DNA from: Actinomycetes bacterium
GTDB taxonomy: Bacteria > Actinomycetota > Acidimicrobiia > Acidimicrobiales > SZUA-35
Reading direction: 5' to 3'
DNA length: 8,904 nucleotides
NCBI GenBank assembly: GCA_024227975.1
Contig: JAAETV010000033.1
Location: 1-8,904, forward strand
In this document: positions 6,942 through 8,904 of the stretch, in pieces
Position numbering within the stretch: position 1 is the first letter of the stretch
How the letters are laid out: each line of letters begins with the position of its first letter
Translations under genes and position numbers: made by a program
The notes under the pieces: model-generated
What the model was told of the DNA's origin: nothing
What the model saw: only the letters and a program-made list of their open reading frames with translations
Databases searched by the model: none

Positions 6942-6974
6942 TGGTCACTGTGATCGATCCCAGCCGCGCTCTCG

Positions 6975-8387
6975 ATGAGCACTAGTTCATGGGCCGGGGA
7001 GGCCCTGGCTGGCGCCAGACCCGCCGTCTTCTGGTCGGACTGTGACGACGAGCCAGATCCCGGGCCGTCGCTCGAAGGCGAACGACGGGCTGATCTCACC
7101 GTGATTGGTGGCGGTTTCACCGGACTGTGGGCGGCGATCCAGGCCCTCGAGCAACATCGAGACATGAGCGTCGTCCTGCTCGAAGCCGAGCGCTGCGGAT
7201 TCGGCGCCAGTTCTCGCAATGGCGGGTTCTGCGATGGCTCCCTGACCCACGGACTCGAGAATGGTCTGGCCCACTGGCCCGACGACATCACGCGACTTCT
7301 CCGCCTCGGTCGCCAGAACCTCGACGGCATCGAAACCACCGTTCGGCACCACGGAATCGATGCCGACTTCCGTCGAGCATCAGAGGTTGGCGTGGCCACC
7401 GAGCAATGGCAGCTCGACGACTTCGCCGATGCGTTCGATACCCACACCTCCGTCGGTGATCATGTCGAGCTGCTCGATGCGGAGGGAATGCAGGCTCGTG
7501 TGCACTCGCCCACCTACCTCGGAGGAATCATCCGGCACAACGATCTTGCCTTGGTGGATCCGGCGCGCCTCTGTTGGGGCTTGCGTTCCGCAGCCGAATC
7601 ACTCGGTGCAGTCGTGTACGAGCACTCGCCAGTGACCGGGGTGTCCCAGAACAGTAGCGGGGGAGGGCTGGAGGTGGCGACGGCCCAAGGCTCAATCCAA
7701 ACCGACCGGGTCATCATGGCCACCAATGCCTACCCCGGGGCGATACGCCGCCCCCGCCGCTATGTGGTCCCCGTCTATGACCATGTCTTGATGACCGAGC
7801 CTCTGTCAGCTGAGCAGATGGCCTCGGTCGGCTGGACCGAGCGGGAAGGTATCGGGGATGTCTCGAATCAGTTCCACTACTACCGGCTCACCGCTGACGA
7901 TCGCATCCTCTGGGGCGGCTACGACGCCACCTACCACTTCAACAACGGCCTGGAGCCACGACACGACCAGAGCGACGAGACCCACGGCACACTGGCTGAA
8001 CACTTCTTCCAGACATTCCCCCAGCTCGATGGTTTGCGTTTCTCTCACCGCTGGGGCGGTCCAATCGGCACCACCACCCGGTTCACCGCGACCTGGGGCA
8101 CCGCCCATGATGGGCGATTGGCATGGGTCGCCGGATATACGGGCCTCGGTGTTGGCGCCAGCCGATTCGGCGCTCGGGTTGCCCTCGATCTCGCCTTCGG
8201 CGACGCTACCGAACGAACAGAATTGGAGATGGTGCGCAAGAAGCCGTTCCCCTTTCCACCCGAGCCCTTGCGATGGGCGGGCATACAACTCACCCGTCGA
8301 GCCATCCAGCAGGCCGACCAGAAAGCCGGCAAGCGCGGTCTCTGGCTGGGGCTGCTTGACCGTTTCGGCATCGGGTTCGACTCATGA
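6975..8387 (+). CDS. FAD-dependent amine oxidoreductase, DAO family (PuuB-like), first of a tandem pair
   Basis: This is a predicted flavoenzyme of 470 residues that oxidises a C-N bond, in the D-amino-acid-oxidase-like family of gamma-glutamylputrescine oxidase (PuuB). The Rossmann FAD motif is VIGGGFTG (43-50), with Glu70 at the end of the second strand to hold the ribose. FGASSRNGGF (76-85) is the family block after it. HYYRLTADDRILWGG (301-315), FPQLDG (348-353) and HRWGG (358-362) closely match PuuB. The C-terminal FAD loop GYTGLGVG (387-394) has Leu where PuuB has His in GYSGHG. There is no signal peptide, so it should be cytoplasmic. ATG 6975 is the first start after an in-frame stop at 6951-6953, but no ribosome site precedes it. 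It is transcribed away from the aminotransferase operon. The substrate is probably a polyamine or derivative; other amines or amino acids remain possible. Confidence 0.9.
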   Translation: MSTSSWAGEALAGARPAVFWSDCDDEPDPGPSLEGERRADLTVIGGGFTGLWAAIQALEQHRDMSVVLLEAERCGFGASSRNGGFCDGSLTHGLENGLAHWPDDITRLLRLGRQNLDGIETTVRHHGIDADFRRASEVGVATEQWQLDDFADAFDTHTSVGDHVELLDAEGMQARVHSPTYLGGIIRHNDLALVDPARLCWGLRSAAESLGAVVYEHSPVTGVSQNSSGGGLEVATAQGSIQTDRVIMATNAYPGAIRRPRRYVVPVYDHVLMTEPLSAEQMASVGWTEREGIGDVSNQFHYYRLTADDRILWGGYDATYHFNNGLEPRHDQSDETHGTLAEHFFQTFPQLDGLRFSHRWGGPIGTTTRFTATWGTAHDGRLAWVAGYTGLGVGASRFGARVALDLAFGDATERTELEMVRKKPFPFPPEPLRWAGIQLTRRAIQQADQKAGKRGLWLGLLDRFGIGFDS

Positions 8388-8904
8388 CTGAGGACTACCG
8401 CTCCCGATCATTGTGGCTCGAGACATATCCTGGCTCACTGGACCCTCGACCGGCCCTCGAGGGAGACACCCAGGTTGATATCGCTATCGTCGGTGGCGGC
8501 TTCACCGGCCTCTGGACGGCGTACTACCTATTGCAGTTGGATCCTTCTCTTCGACTGATCGTCTTGGAGAAGGACATCGCTGGATTCGGTGCTTCGGGCC
8601 GCAACGGAGGATGGTGTGTCGGCGAGCTTGCGGCGAGCCCCGACCGTCACGAGGAGTTGGCCGGCAATGACGCCGCTCGTCGGTTGTTGGGGGCAGTCTT
8701 CGATTCCGTCGACGAGGTCGGCCGCGTCGCCAACGCCGAAGGCATCGACTGCCACTACGCCAAGGGCGGGGTCATCCGCCTGGCCCGCAACCGGGCCCAG
8801 GTAGCTCGCCAGCGCGACGAGGTGGAACATCACCAGGGGGCGTTCGGTCTCTCTGATGATGATCTTCGTCTCCTCGACCCAGCCGAGGCGCGAAGCCACC
8901 TCGA
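8384..8904 (+). CDS. FAD-dependent amine oxidoreductase, DAO family, second of the pair (3' end missing)
   Basis: The ATG at 8384 overlaps the previous gene's TGA as ATGA, and the frame stays open to the window edge, giving 173 complete codons of a protein expected to be about 450-470 residues. It starts MTEDYRSRSLWLETYPGSLD. The FAD motif IVGGGFTG (35-42) is followed by Glu62 in IVLEKD and by FGASGRNGGWC (68-78). By hand, about 27 of some 58 positions match the preceding protein from the LEG before the Rossmann strand through the RNGG block, so the two are diverged paralogs. FGASGRNGG is closer to PuuB than the first copy's FGASSRNGG. Probably cytoplasmic and translationally coupled to its neighbour. 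The substrate-binding and C-terminal regions lie outside the window, so the reaction can be given only as oxidation of an amine or amino acid derivative. Confidence 0.88.
   Translation, partial: MTEDYRSRSLWLETYPGSLDPRPALEGDTQVDIAIVGGGFTGLWTAYYLLQLDPSLRLIVLEKDIAGFGASGRNGGWCVGELAASPDRHEELAGNDAARRLLGAVFDSVDEVGRVANAEGIDCHYAKGGVIRLARNRAQVARQRDEVEHHQGAFGLSDDDLRLLDPAEARSHL

Larger units (their letters stand above)
6798..6974. promoter_or_regulatory. Divergent control region between the operon and the oxidoreductase genes
   Basis: These 177 bp must hold the promoters for the minus-strand operon and the plus-strand oxidoreductase pair. The region is less GC-rich than the genes and packed with short palindromes: GCGGTGACCGC (6847-6857), GCAAC-N7-GTTGC (6856-6872), CAAGCTTG (6902-6909), TTGATCAA (6913-6920), TCACTGTGA (6945-6953) and GATCGATC (6952-6959). 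No start for a small gene with a good ribosome site was seen inside. The operon's Lrp-type regulator is the natural candidate to bind here, though I see no match to the E. coli Lrp consensus. Confidence 0.65.

Noticed and set aside
6798..6974. Riboswitch or small RNA in the divergent region
   Set aside because: The palindromes are short and separate; no long paired structure with a terminator or sequestered ribosome site was visible.
6917..7447. 176-residue minus-strand open frame opposite the first oxidoreductase
   Set aside because: Ser/Arg/Pro-rich shadow of a frame with intact FAD-binding motifs; accepting it would also put a gene across the divergent control region.

Overview
The window is a high-GC stretch (around 60 % by eye) that looks bacterial and most like an actinomycete-type genome, possibly Acidimicrobiia. 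That placement is inferred from the GC-rich codon use, the Cys-Gly-Asp-Ser-Asp-Asp start of the mature lipoprotein and the tightly overlapping genes; no rRNA or other marker gene is present to confirm it. Almost all of it is one metabolic theme: uptake and breakdown of polyamines (putrescine/spermidine-type diamines).

Layout. Positions 2-172 (+) hold the 3' end of an unrecognised gene. A 113-bp convergent gap follows, with a 15-bp perfect hairpin that probably ends transcription from both sides. From 6797 down to 286 on the minus strand runs a compact seven-gene operon, in transcription order: class III aminotransferase, Lrp/AsnC regulator, GNAT acetyltransferase, and the ABC transporter ATPase (PotA-like), permease (PotB-like), permease (PotC-like) and substrate-binding lipoprotein (PotD-like). 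Junctions run from 4-nt ATGA overlaps to a 13-nt gap, so the genes are almost certainly co-transcribed. A 177-bp divergent region (6798-6974) holds overlapping palindromes. To its right, on the plus strand, lie two tandem FAD-dependent amine oxidoreductases of the DAO/PuuB type, joined by another ATGA overlap; the second runs off the window end.

How the genes fit together (inference). PotD captures a polyamine outside the cell, PotBC carry it through the membrane and PotA powers transport. Inside, the aminotransferase can remove a terminal amine to give an aminoaldehyde, and the FAD oxidoreductases can oxidise amine or modified-amine intermediates. The GNAT may acetylate the polyamine or an intermediate. 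The Lrp-type protein probably senses a pathway metabolite and acts at the divergent region. No gamma-glutamyl-polyamine synthetase, aldehyde dehydrogenase or amidohydrolase lies inside the window, so the exact route cannot be fixed.

Most notable points: the stand-alone GNAT resembles a module usually seen fused to nitrilase-like hydrolases; the aminotransferase carries a four-cysteine insert; the two amine oxidoreductases are diverged tandem copies; and overlapping palindromes sit in the divergent control region. No tRNA, rRNA, CRISPR array, transposon or phage gene was seen.
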